From: an uncultured Pseudomonadota bacterium
GTDB taxonomy: Bacteria > Myxococcota_A > UBA796 > GCA-2862545
Assembly (NCBI GenBank): GCA_903861005.1
Contig: CAIOSP010000164.1
Span: 1 to 34,633, forward strand
DNA length: 34,633 nt
Direction: 5' to 3'
A program made the position numbers and the translations under genes. Position 1 is the first letter of the stretch, and every line of letters begins with the position of its first letter. Under the pieces are notes generated by a model. The model was not told the DNA's origin and ran no database searches. It saw nothing but the letters and a program-made list of their open reading frames with translations. Below are positions 1 to 7,959 of this stretch, piece by piece.

Positions 1-276
1 CGCGAGCCCAGGCCCCAGCCAGCGCGCGACGAAGGTGTCCGTGAGCACCCCCGCGATCACCGGCCCCAGCAGGCAGGCCACCACCCCGCCCAGCGCGATC
101 CACCTCGAGCGAGCCGCCCGCCGCAGCGCGAGCTCGCCCACGGCCAGGCCGGCCGCGACGCCCGACAGGGCGGCCAGCAGGTCGGCCGTCCCCGCGAACG
201 GTGACAGCAGCGCCACGATCGCGAGCGACCATGCCAGTCCCCGGAGCACGAGACGCAACATCGGGCGGGCGGTCAT
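1..276 (-). CDS. Membrane protein, N-terminal fragment (cut by window edge)
   Basis: The reading frame opens with ATG at 276 and stays open to base 1, giving the first 92 residues; the rest lies outside the window. The visible part is strongly hydrophobic, with about three membrane segments (residues 9-29, 33-52 and 70-88), separated by short Arg-rich loops. The start overlaps the stop of the DUF58 gene by ATGA, so the two are translationally coupled. In many bacteria a DUF58 gene is followed by a polytopic protein with a periplasmic transglutaminase domain (TgpA/DUF3488 type), whose N-terminus looks like this. That identity is inference from context only, as no transglutaminase residue is in the window. 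The reading frame itself is well supported. Confidence 0.6.
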   Translation of the reverse strand, partial: MTARPMLRLVLRGLAWSLAIVALLSPFAGTADLLAALSGVAAGLAVGELALRRAARSRWIALGGVVACLLGPVIAGVLTDTFVARWLGPGLA

Positions 277-1538
277 GCGGATGCCCGCATGCGGTCGATC
301 GCGCTCGCCGGCCACACCTTGCCCGCCGCGCGGTCCACCACCACCACCCGCGCCGACGCCGGCGTCAGGACCTTGAGTACCTCGATCAACTCGTCGCGCG
401 TGGGCTCGGCGGGCGGACCCGTTCGGACGGACTCACGCCACCAGGCGTGCGACTCGCCCACCGCGTGGCGCACGCCGTCCGCGCACACGAGCACGTCGAC
501 CGGCACCGGCGCGCCCGCCATCGCGTCCCGCGCGCGCGCGAGCCAGGGCCCGGGTCGACCCGGCACGAACACCATCGCGCGCTGCCCAGGGGCGCCGGCC
601 GCGGACCGAAGGAAGGTGCTGAGCCCGAGCGCGCCTGTGTCAACCTTCACGGTGCCAGACAGCACCAGCAGCCGCTCCGCGGACGCGATGTCGCGGGCCT
701 CGCCCGCGAGCCCGTCCACCGACAGCATCCACCGGCCGCCCAGGCTGGCGTGCCGCGCCGCCACGCGCACCGCCCCGGCCGCCGCGTCGTCGCCCTCCCC
801 GATCACCAGGTACGCGCGCGTCTCGTCGTATGGCGAGAGCGCGCGCTCAGGCGTGCGCACGACCAGCGTGCGCGAGCGCGCGTAGACCTTCCAGAGCACC
901 ATGCGGATCGAGTCGCCCTGGGCGTAGGCCCGCAGGTCGAGCGGATCACCCTCTGCGGTGCCCTCGGGGTGTGAGAGCCCGTCGCCGCCGCGCATGCCGG
1001 CCACCGCCTCCACGTTCTCCAGACGGCCGGTCGATGGCGAGATCGTACAGCCGCGCGCCTCCTCGCGTTCGAAGCGGACGAGGCAGAGGCCGAGCAGGTC
1101 GGTCACCTCGAAGCGCCGCACGACGGTCGTGAACTCGCCGCGGCGCAGCGGACGCACGCGCTCCAGCCGGCTGCCCGAGCCGGACGTCACGTCCACCGAG
1201 GCCACCGGCGCCACCCACGACCACGACACGTCGACGAACGCCAACCACCAGGGGTCGGGCGCGCGAAACGAAGACAGGACCGGGATGGAGTCTTCGAGTT
1301 GAAGCGGACGCCCTGGCGGCGACGCGCCGTAGCGGAGCCAGAGCGCCATCCCGACCACCGCGGGCAACGCCACGCCGACCGCGACCAGCCCCACCGACCC
1401 GAGCAGGCCGAGGATCAGGTCCTGATGGCCCACGCCGTCGCGCCACAGCGTCCAGGCGCTCGCCGCGACGACGATCACGCCTGCCGCGGTCAGCGGGAAG
1501 CGGTCGCGGACGAACTGAAAGGCAGCGCGAAAGGACAT
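273..1538 (-). CDS. DUF58 domain protein
   Basis: The protein has 421 residues. Two hydrophobic segments at residues 16-31 and 41-67 anchor the N-terminus. The DUF58 signature follows at residues 197-230, with GDPLDLRAYAQGD and then VLWK, matching the family pattern GD...LDxRxYxxGDxxRxIxWK. Downstream the fold is consistent with a vWA-like domain. DUF58 proteins usually act with a MoxR AAA+ ATPase and a transglutaminase-like membrane protein in envelope processes, but the exact reaction is unknown. No MoxR gene lies upstream here; the neighbour on that side is divergent. The ATG at 1538 was preferred because translation from it starts directly at the first membrane segment; the frame is open upstream to 1751 but that part is Arg/His-rich and not domain-like. 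The Shine-Dalgarno site is weak. Confidence 0.85.
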   Translation of the reverse strand: MSFRAAFQFVRDRFPLTAAGVIVVAASAWTLWRDGVGHQDLILGLLGSVGLVAVGVALPAVVGMALWLRYGASPPGRPLQLEDSIPVLSSFRAPDPWWLAFVDVSWSWVAPVASVDVTSGSGSRLERVRPLRRGEFTTVVRRFEVTDLLGLCLVRFEREEARGCTISPSTGRLENVEAVAGMRGGDGLSHPEGTAEGDPLDLRAYAQGDSIRMVLWKVYARSRTLVVRTPERALSPYDETRAYLVIGEGDDAAAGAVRVAARHASLGGRWMLSVDGLAGEARDIASAERLLVLSGTVKVDTGALGLSTFLRSAAGAPGQRAMVFVPGRPGPWLARARDAMAGAPVPVDVLVCADGVRHAVGESHAWWRESVRTGPPAEPTRDELIEVLKVLTPASARVVVVDRAAGKVWPASAIDRMRASA

Positions 1539-1671
1539 GCCCGAGCGTCTTAACGCATGCCGCCCGCCCTGCTCGCCACACGAAGCACCAGACACCGTCG
1601 GTTGCAGGGGCGGCAGACAGATTGACTTGGACCGGCGCCCCGGGTGATGGTGCCCACGACCGGAGGTCCAT

Positions 1672-2100
1672 GTGGCCGCAGCCAGCGTGTCCCGCCCCGC
1701 CTTGGTGGCCGCCGCGCTGTTTGCGATGGCCAACCTGGCCGTGGGCGACACGTTCCCCTTCTCCCGGTACGCGATGTACGCGGACCTGGAGGGCTACGAC
1801 TCCTCCGCGCTCATCGTGTTCCGCGCCGACGGGAAGCCCGCGCAGCCCGAGGCCTTTCGGCGCTTCAGCGGCGAGCCGCTCTTCCACGTCACGTCGCCGC
1901 AGGGCGTGCGCTGCTCGATGGGCTGGCGCGTGTTCGAGTCGCGCAGGTGGATGGAGACACACGCCGCCGACCCTGGGGAGGAGCCAGGGCCCGTGAAGTT
2001 CCAGGTCGGATACGTCATGACCAAGTTGACGGCCGAAGGCCCCACGGTGAGCGACGAGTTCATCCCGCTGGCGGACGGGCACGCATGGCCCACCCGATGA
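1672..2100 (+). CDS. Small secreted or membrane-anchored protein paired with HTTM-like protein
   Basis: The protein has 142 residues and starts at GTG 1672, with GGAGG at 1662-1666 five bases upstream. An N-terminal hydrophobic stretch (residues 9-25) is a signal peptide or anchor. It is followed by DTFPFSRYAMYADLE; an aromatic/Pro motif of this kind (PFSxYxMY) recurs in small proteins encoded beside HTTM-type membrane proteins. I know no biochemical function. The stop overlaps the start of the next gene by ATGA, so the two are translationally coupled and probably act together. The link to HTTM partners is recollection of genomic context plus inference; the reading frame, start and coupling are seen directly. 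Confidence 0.7.
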   Translation: MAAASVSRPALVAAALFAMANLAVGDTFPFSRYAMYADLEGYDSSALIVFRADGKPAQPEAFRRFSGEPLFHVTSPQGVRCSMGWRVFESRRWMETHAADPGEEPGPVKFQVGYVMTKLTAEGPTVSDEFIPLADGHAWPTR

Positions 2101-2900
2101 AGCGCGTGCCGTTCGGCCGCTGGCTGATGGCCATGGCGCTGGTGGAGGCGTGGTTCGTCTCGTCGCGCGAGTGGGCGGGCACCCACATGTTCCGCAAGGT
2201 CGTCGGCATCGCGCACCTGGTCGACCCGACGCCGCTCGCGTCGATGCCGTCGTTCTTCGCGCTCACCGCGATTTACCTGACGTGCGTCGCGCTGTGGACC
2301 TCGGGGCGCCTCCTGCCGTTCACGGGCGCCATCGCGTGGATCGTGCTGATGATCTCGGCGTCGCTGGAGGCGAGCGCGATTGGTCGACCGAACCCCACGC
2401 TGGACGTGATCTTCCCGCTCGTGATGCTGGGCTCGTGGGAGGTTGGCCGTAAGATCAAGCGGGCTGGGTCTGAGCTGGAGCGAGACGCGTTCGCGCACGA
2501 GGTCGTGTGCGGCGTGCTCGCCGCGATCTTCGTGCTGGCGTGCACCGCCAAGCTGTCGCACACCGGCATGTCGTGGACCGACGGCAACCCGCTCCGCTTG
2601 TTGGTGTTCGAGCGCAGCTTCGCCGCCACCCCGCCGCTGGGTGACGTGCGGCTGGCGTTCGCCAACACGCCGTGGCTCGGTCGGTTCGCGTCCACCTACA
2701 CGGTGCTCGTGCAGGGCGCGGGCATCTCCTTCCTGTGGCCGCGCGCCCGCAAGCTCTGGACGCTGGCGGTCATTCCCATGTTCACCGGCTTCGCCATCCT
2801 GATGGGCATGTTCCAGGTGCCGTGGGTGCTGCTGCCGATCGCGCTGTCCTGGTCGACGTTTGGCCTGCAGCAACCGGCCAAGTCCGCGCCGGTCGGATAG
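2097..2900 (+). CDS. HTTM-like integral membrane protein
   Basis: The protein has 267 residues and about six membrane segments. A central motif, AKLSHTGMSWTDGNPLR, resembles the K-x-x-x-S/G-x-x-W-x-x-G-x-x-L-R pattern of the HTTM (horizontally transferred transmembrane) family, related to the membrane part of vitamin-K-dependent gamma-carboxylase. A later segment with FLWPRARKLWTLAV matches the R-x-R-x-L pattern typical near the C-terminus of that family. It is shorter than full HTTM proteins (usually 300-450 residues) and has no C-terminal periplasmic domain. The chosen ATG at 2097 overlaps the previous stop; an in-frame ATG at 2085 is the alternative. No reaction can be assigned. The family call is moderate; being a polytopic membrane protein is certain. 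Confidence 0.7.
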   Translation: MKRVPFGRWLMAMALVEAWFVSSREWAGTHMFRKVVGIAHLVDPTPLASMPSFFALTAIYLTCVALWTSGRLLPFTGAIAWIVLMISASLEASAIGRPNPTLDVIFPLVMLGSWEVGRKIKRAGSELERDAFAHEVVCGVLAAIFVLACTAKLSHTGMSWTDGNPLRLLVFERSFAATPPLGDVRLAFANTPWLGRFASTYTVLVQGAGISFLWPRARKLWTLAVIPMFTGFAILMGMFQVPWVLLPIALSWSTFGLQQPAKSAPVG

Positions 2901-2932
2901 GCGCCGCGCCACATCGTGGGGTCAGCGACGTC

Positions 2933-3277
2933 ATGCTCGGAAGCACGTTCATCTACGAAGACGAGCCCTCGCGCCTTCGCGCGCTGCTCAAGCCCGACGC
3001 GCTCGACGATCTGGACTTCATCCAGCTTGAGGTCATGAGCACGCTCGACTTCGAGTCGATCCTGGGCGCCGAAGATCTGGACTGGGCCGAGGGTCCCGCC
3101 GTGGTGCTCGACGATCGCCGGGGCGTGTCGGTGTTCAAGATCTCCGAGGCCGCGCTGCTCTACGTGCTGGCGCACAAGCAGGGGCTGGACGTGCATCAGC
3201 GCTCGGACATCTCGGAGCTGTCGCGCTTCGTGACCGACCGTGGCGCGAAGCACATCTACGAGTACACCAAGTTCTGA
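2933..3277 (+). CDS. Conserved-looking acidic cytoplasmic protein of unknown function
   Basis: The protein has 114 residues and I do not recognise it. It has no signal peptide or membrane segment, is acidic, and reads as a compact mixed alpha/beta domain: an Asp/Glu/Leu-rich N-terminal half (residues 7-45), a beta-rich middle around AVVLDDRRGVSVFKIS, and a helical C-terminus ending in HIYEYTKF. The frame is open well upstream, but ATG 2933 is the first start after the preceding gene's stop at 2900 and leaves a gap of 32 bases, so it may be the last gene of the 1672 operon. Codon use matches its neighbours. The call as a real gene rests on length, composition and position. Confidence 0.65.
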   Translation: MLGSTFIYEDEPSRLRALLKPDALDDLDFIQLEVMSTLDFESILGAEDLDWAEGPAVVLDDRRGVSVFKISEAALLYVLAHKQGLDVHQRSDISELSRFVTDRGAKHIYEYTKF

Positions 3278-3332
3278 TCGTCGCAGGTCCCTTTGGACGC
3301 AGCACCCAAGATCGTCCACGCGACTCTGGCGC

Positions 3333-3372
3333 CCTCGGTCTAGACTCAGTGTTGTCGCCTCGGTCTAGACTC
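3333..3372 (+). promoter_or_regulatory. Two direct repeats with a palindromic core upstream of the MopE-type gene
   Basis: CCTCGGTCTAGACTC occurs twice, at 3333-3347 and 3358-3372, with a period of 25 bases. Each copy contains the 8-base palindrome GTCTAGAC. The second copy ends 16 bases before the start codon of the repeat-protein gene and just upstream of its GGAGG ribosome site (3379-3383). Two identical palindromic sites about two and a half helical turns apart look like operator or promoter-proximal sites, but no regulator is identified. A duplicated -10-like TAGACT element is the other reading. Confidence 0.45.
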
Positions 3373-3388
3373 GTCGTTGGAGGTTCGC

Positions 3389-4615
3389 ATGTGGATGGCG
3401 TTCACCGTTGCGATGCGTGTGGCCCTCGCTGCCGACCCGGCACACGACGACGCGGACCTCGACGGCTGGTGCCCGTCCGGTGTGGATCTGGACGGAGATC
3501 GCCGCTGTGACGCGGCCGTCGAAGCCGTCCCGCTCGGGGACTGCGACGACACGCCCGTGACGGGCGCGTCCATGCACCCCGGCGCCGCCGAGTCCTGCGC
3601 CGGACCGGACATGAATTGCGACGGCCAGGTAGGCCTGACGGACCACGACGGCGACGGTTTCAACGCGTGCGATGACTGTGACGACAACTGGATCGCCACG
3701 CACCCGACGGCCACCGAGGTGTGCGGGGATCAGCGCGACAACGACTGCGACGGCGTGATGTTCAGCCTGACGCACGCCGACGCGCTCACCGTGTACACGG
3801 ACGCCGATCACGACGGCTGGGGCGACTCTTCCACCGCGCGGATCGTCCAGCTCTGCGAGCTGCTCCCCGGCGAGTCGTTCAAGGGACTCGACTGCAACGA
3901 CGCCGACGCCACCGCGTGGCCAGGCGCGCGCACGGGCGGCGACAACTGCGATGGCTTCGACGGCACCGTGGACCATGACGGCGACGGCGTGGACGCGGAC
4001 ATCGACTGCAATGACGGAAACCCCGCCGTCCGTCCCGGCATCCCCGAGCTGTGCTTCGACCTCACGGACAACAATTGCGACGGTGCGACCGACGAGGTTG
4101 GCGGCGTCGGCGCGGCGGAGCGCTTCCCCGACCGCGACCGAGACGGCCAGGGCGACCCCGCCACACCGACCTCTGTCTGCGCGTACGTCATCGCCGGCGT
4201 CTCCTACGTCACGGACAACACGGACTGCGACGATGGCGAGTGGACGCTCTCCGGGTCTGACCGCGACCGAGATGGCCTGTCCGGGTGTGATGGCGACTGC
4301 GACGACGAGGACCCGGACGTGAACCCGTCCACGGTCGAGATCCCCGGCAACGGCAAGGACGACGACTGCGTGGACGGCGACGCCGCCGTGGTGGTGGCCG
4401 ACACCGACGTCCCGACCGACACCGCGCTCACGGCGGAGACGGACGCCGTGGAGGACACGGACGCGACCGCAGACAGCGACGACATCATCGACACGGGCTC
4501 GATCCCCTTCAAGCCGCCAGGCTGCGGCTGTGAGACCTCCGGAGAGCGCGTCCCGGTGGCCGCGCTGCTCCTGCTGGCCGCGTTCGCACGCCGACGCCGC
4601 GCCTTCAGCGCCTGA
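3389..4615 (+). CDS. MopE-type Asp/Cys-repeat surface protein with MYXO-CTERM-like tail
   Basis: The protein has 408 residues. GGAGG at 3379-3383 sits five bases before ATG 3389, and residues 1-15 form a signal peptide ending near ALAA. Residues 16-330 hold about six copies of the putative metal-binding motif of the MopE family (DCDD...PGA.E.C...DNDCDG), each rich in Asp and Cys. An Asp/Thr-rich spacer (about 333-370) leads to a C-terminal tail (376-408) with GCGC, a hydrophobic helix and RRRR. That architecture matches the MYXO-CTERM sorting signal: export, processing at the Cys, and attachment at the cell surface. Calcium or copper binding is known for some MopE-like proteins and is inferred here. 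The 3' end overlaps the convergent TPR gene by 11 bases. Confidence 0.88.
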   Translation: MWMAFTVAMRVALAADPAHDDADLDGWCPSGVDLDGDRRCDAAVEAVPLGDCDDTPVTGASMHPGAAESCAGPDMNCDGQVGLTDHDGDGFNACDDCDDNWIATHPTATEVCGDQRDNDCDGVMFSLTHADALTVYTDADHDGWGDSSTARIVQLCELLPGESFKGLDCNDADATAWPGARTGGDNCDGFDGTVDHDGDGVDADIDCNDGNPAVRPGIPELCFDLTDNNCDGATDEVGGVGAAERFPDRDRDGQGDPATPTSVCAYVIAGVSYVTDNTDCDDGEWTLSGSDRDRDGLSGCDGDCDDEDPDVNPSTVEIPGNGKDDDCVDGDAAVVVADTDVPTDTALTAETDAVEDTDATADSDDIIDTGSIPFKPPGCGCETSGERVPVAALLLLAAFARRRRAFSA

Positions 4616-6596
4616 CCGGCGCCGCCCACGACGGCAGCGCCAAATCCCTTGGCTTGTCCCAGCCCAGGAAGCGCATCTCGTCCCCGACACACCAGCCGGG
4701 GAGGGTCGACGAGCGGTTCCCGCGCATGAGCGTCAGCAGCGCGCGCAGCCGCGACACCGCGTCGGCGCCGCCTGCGTCGCGCGCGTCCAGCCACGCGCCC
4801 GGCGCGACCCGGAGGAGCGACGCGTCCACCGCCTCGGCGATCGAGGTGTCCCCCGCCTCGGCCTCGATCAGCGCGACCAACAGCCAGGTGCCGATGCGCC
4901 CCGGCTTGCCCCGCAGCGCGGTCGCCAGGTCGCGGCGGGCGGCGTCGAGGTCGCCCAGCCGCCACGACATCTCCGCGCGGTACGGAAAGAGCGTCGGGCC
5001 CTCGAAGCCGAGCACCTCGATGGACTCCAGCCACACTTCCCGGGCGCGGGACAGGTTGTCGCGAAGCAGGTGGGACGCGCCCATGCCAATCCACGCCCAG
5101 GTGGTGACGCCATCGCGCGCGAGCGCTTCGTGGAAGCTGGCCTCGGCCTCGGCCGAGCGGCCCAGCCACAGCAGCGTCTCGCCGCGGTAGGTGCACGGCG
5201 TCGGATCGCCGGGGAAGCGCGCCGCCAGCGCATCAAAGCGCGCGAGGACCTCTGACGCGGGCCGGGTGCGGAGCAAGAGCTGCGTGGCCCGCGCCAGCGC
5301 GCGCGGGTGCGGCGGGACGTCCACCGCCACCAGCCGGCCATTTACCAGCTTGGTCGGGTGCGCCGAGCGGTTGCCGCCAAAGCGCGTCAGCACGGACTCC
5401 AGCGCGTCGCGGATCGGGCCGACGCGCCCGCTCTCGAGCGCCGCGACATCGACCAGATCACCCAGCTTCTCGACCACCGGTCGCCACGCCGCCGGATGAC
5501 GCGTCGAGTCGTCGGGCGCGCCGTGCAGTACGCCGAGCACGCGGGTGATCTGCGCGACCAGCGACCAGCCACGCCCCGACGACATGGCTCGTGTGGCCGT
5601 CGCGATCGCGGGGCCGCCGCGTCCGAGCCGGCGCTGCGCCTCGCTCTGCCAGACCAGGACCTCATCGGCGGGCAACCAGCTGGGCACGCCCCCGCGCCCT
5701 GCGGTGAGCGACGGCGTCACGCGCTCCAGCGTCGCGAGACCGGTCGCCGCGTCGCCACCCAGCACGCGCGCCGCGCCGCCGATCGCCAACGCCTCGGGCG
5801 AGTCCGGCCCGACCTCGTCCGCCAGCGACACCGCGCGCGCTGCCTCGCCACGCCACAGCGCGATCCGCGCCGCCGCCAGTCGGGCCGCGGGCTCCGTCGA
5901 TCGGGCGACGCAGTCCTCCGCCTCCTGCGGTCGACCGACCGCCATCCAGCGCGCCGCGTGGACCACCACGTTGGCGGGGGTCGCGTCCGCGGCGAGGCCG
6001 ATCACCTCCGCCGCGTCGGCGGCGTCACGCGCCGCCGCGATCTCCGCGGCCAGGTCGAGCACCACCAGGTCGTCCGGCGCTGCACTCCGCGCGCGGGCGA
6101 CGGCGTCCGCGGCCGCGTCCAGATCGCGATGCCCCACCAGCGCTCGGGCGAGGCGGAGGAGGTGCGGCGCGCTCGCGTCCGCGCGATCCGTCACGCGACG
6201 CAGCGACGCCAGCGACGCGTGCGGACGACCGAGGCGATCGTAGACTTCGTGCAGGACGAGCCAAGGATCGACGGCGTCGGGCGCCATCTGCGTCGCGTGT
6301 TGGGCGAGCGCCAACGCGCGCGGCAGCTCCTCCGGTCGCGGCGCCGCCGGAGGGCCACCACCCGCGCCGTAGCCTGCGCCCCAGCCGATCAAGCGCGCCG
6401 CGCGCACCCACACGCGCACGTCGTCGGCGCCCGCGATCAGCGCTTGCTCCACACGCGCCGCGCAGGCTTCACGGTCGCCGAGCTGCCGCGCGCACCATCC
6501 TGCGAGGAGCAGCGACTCGGCGTCCTCCGCGCCCTCCAGTGCGACGAGCGCCTCGGCGAACTTGCCCTCGCGCGCGAGCTCTCGTGGGGCGGTCAC
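4605..6596 (-). CDS. Large TPR-repeat protein
   Basis: The protein has about 663 residues, almost entirely helical Ala/Leu/Arg-rich repeats of 34 or so residues, with recurring A..A...L..A and WLxxA-type TPR consensus positions. Examples are the N-terminal block AREGKFAEALVALEGAED and the late block LLWLGRSAEAEASFHEAL. There is no signal peptide or membrane segment, so it is probably a cytoplasmic scaffold; partners are unknown. The GTG at 6596 was chosen because GGAG lies six to nine bases upstream and the helical repeats begin at once. The frame continues upstream to 6731, but that part is Arg-rich and not repeat-like. The C-terminal 30 residues (GWCVGDEMRFLGWDKPRD) are not TPR. It is convergent with and overlaps the MopE-type gene. 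Confidence 0.75.
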   Translation of the reverse strand: MTAPRELAREGKFAEALVALEGAEDAESLLLAGWCARQLGDREACAARVEQALIAGADDVRVWVRAARLIGWGAGYGAGGGPPAAPRPEELPRALALAQHATQMAPDAVDPWLVLHEVYDRLGRPHASLASLRRVTDRADASAPHLLRLARALVGHRDLDAAADAVARARSAAPDDLVVLDLAAEIAAARDAADAAEVIGLAADATPANVVVHAARWMAVGRPQEAEDCVARSTEPAARLAAARIALWRGEAARAVSLADEVGPDSPEALAIGGAARVLGGDAATGLATLERVTPSLTAGRGGVPSWLPADEVLVWQSEAQRRLGRGGPAIATATRAMSSGRGWSLVAQITRVLGVLHGAPDDSTRHPAAWRPVVEKLGDLVDVAALESGRVGPIRDALESVLTRFGGNRSAHPTKLVNGRLVAVDVPPHPRALARATQLLLRTRPASEVLARFDALAARFPGDPTPCTYRGETLLWLGRSAEAEASFHEALARDGVTTWAWIGMGASHLLRDNLSRAREVWLESIEVLGFEGPTLFPYRAEMSWRLGDLDAARRDLATALRGKPGRIGTWLLVALIEAEAGDTSIAEAVDASLLRVAPGAWLDARDAGGADAVSRLRALLTLMRGNRSSTLPGWCVGDEMRFLGWDKPRDLALPSWAAPVRR

Positions 6597-6767
6597 GCGT
6601 CGCTCCGGGGAGCGCGACCAAGCCAGCGCGGCGCCAACGTTCGGACCAGCACGGCGGCTCCCCAAGCGGCGGACATAGGTCCTTCGCCAGCTCGGTCGTA
6701 TCGACGCCCGCTCGGCCACGCCACGAACCACAGCGGCGCGCGCCCCGCGCGAGGATACACACCGCGC

Positions 6768-7904
6768 ATGCTCCTGCTCGCGCCAATGCTGCTCGCGGTG
6801 GTCGGCTGCGTGCCGCCGGACTCAGGCTCGCCTGGGAAGGGCCACCACCCGGATCAGCCGTCCGTCCATCAGCAGTTCGAGCTGGACGCGGCGACGTTCC
6901 CGGCGGACTACGCCCAGATCTCGGAGCCGACCCGCCCGGTGGACGATCCACCCGCGATCACCGTCTACGGCTACTGGCCGTACTGGGGCGACCCGCTCCC
7001 GACCGTGCCCTGGGATCAGCTCACCCACGTCGCCATCTTCGACGTGACGCTGGACGCGGATGGCGGCCTGACCGACATCGCGCACTGGACCGATCACGCG
7101 GCGGAGGCCGTCGCGCTCGCCGAGCCCTACGGCGTGCACGTCGACCTCACGGTCACGTCCTTCGACGATGCGGTGATGGACTCGGTGCTCGCGTCGCGGG
7201 ACAAGCGTCGCGCGGCGGTGACGGCGCTCAAGGCGCTGGTCGACGACTACGGCGCGGACGGCGTGAACGTGGACTTCGAGGGCCTGCCGGTCGGATCGAA
7301 GGCCGCGTTTGTCGTGTTCATCCAGGAGCTCGCCGCAGAGGTGGGCGAGGTCTACATCGCCATGCCCGCGGTCGATTGGGCCGGCGCCTACGACTACGAC
7401 CAGCTCGCCCTGGCCTCCGACGGCCTGTTCATCATGGGCTACGACTACCACTACTCGGGCGGCGACCCAGGCCCCGTCTCCCCGCTCGACTCCAGCGGTA
7501 CGTGGGGCAACTACGGCCTGGCGTGGACGGTGGACGACTACCAGCGCTGGGGCGCCACGGCGGACAAGCTGGTGCTCGGGCTGCCGCTGTACGGCGTGGA
7601 CTGGCCGACGACGTCGAACGCGGTGCCAGGCACCAAGACAGGCCGCGGTTCGACCAGCCTGTATGCGGACGCCGCGCTCGCCGCCGGCTCCCTCGGCCGA
7701 CACTGGGACGCCGACTCCTCGACGCCCTATGCGTTCCCGTCCTCGGACCACCAGCTCTGGTATGACGACGACGCGAGCCTCGACGCGAAGATCGGGCTTG
7801 CCGTCGATCAGGGCCTTCAGGGCGTGGGCTTCTGGGCCCTCACGTACGACAACCACGACCCCGCGCTGTGGGCCATGGTGGACGGCTGGAGTCACCCGAA
7901 CTGA
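6768..7904 (+). CDS. GH18-family glycoside hydrolase lipoprotein
   Basis: The protein has 378 residues. The N-terminus is a lipoprotein signal with lipobox VVGC (Cys14), so it should sit on a membrane facing the periplasm or surface. After a 40-residue spacer the glycosidase domain starts at YGYWPYWGD. The catalytic motif DGVNVDFE lies at residues 164-171, a full match to GH18 DGxxxDxE with Glu171 as the acid. Further GH18 features are MGYDYHY after the motif, LVLGLPLYG, and the C-terminal GVGFWALTYDN with the barrel-closing Trp. The likely activity is hydrolysis of beta-1,4 GlcNAc-containing polymers (chitin or peptidoglycan), as in YaaH-type or chitinase-type enzymes; which one is not decidable. 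GAGGA at 6751-6755 is a rather distant ribosome site. Confidence 0.88.
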   Translation: MLLLAPMLLAVVGCVPPDSGSPGKGHHPDQPSVHQQFELDAATFPADYAQISEPTRPVDDPPAITVYGYWPYWGDPLPTVPWDQLTHVAIFDVTLDADGGLTDIAHWTDHAAEAVALAEPYGVHVDLTVTSFDDAVMDSVLASRDKRRAAVTALKALVDDYGADGVNVDFEGLPVGSKAAFVVFIQELAAEVGEVYIAMPAVDWAGAYDYDQLALASDGLFIMGYDYHYSGGDPGPVSPLDSSGTWGNYGLAWTVDDYQRWGATADKLVLGLPLYGVDWPTTSNAVPGTKTGRGSTSLYADAALAAGSLGRHWDADSSTPYAFPSSDHQLWYDDDASLDAKIGLAVDQGLQGVGFWALTYDNHDPALWAMVDGWSHPN

Positions 7905-7923
7905 TCGCGACGCGGAGCGTATG

Positions 7924-7952
7924 CCCCGTTAGTCTCGCGGCGCAGCACGGGG
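7924..7952 (+). promoter_or_regulatory. Short inverted repeat in the leader of the aminotransferase gene
   Basis: CCCCGT (7924-7929) and ACGGGG (7947-7952) can pair across a 17-base loop, ending seven bases before the start codon of the aminotransferase gene at 7960. The right arm contains the only G-rich candidate ribosome site of that gene, so pairing could mask it. The stem is only six pairs and could be chance in DNA of this composition. Confidence 0.25.
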
Positions 7953-7959
7953 TGTCTTC

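Noticed and set aside
1539-1671. Promoters in the divergent gap before the small secreted protein and the DUF58 gene
   Set aside because: Both must lie here, but no -35/-10 pair with acceptable spacing could be supported.
5307-6767. Extension of the GH18 frame upstream of ATG 6768
   Set aside because: It runs antisense to the TPR gene, is Arg-rich without a domain, and the lipoprotein signal peptide begins exactly at 6768.
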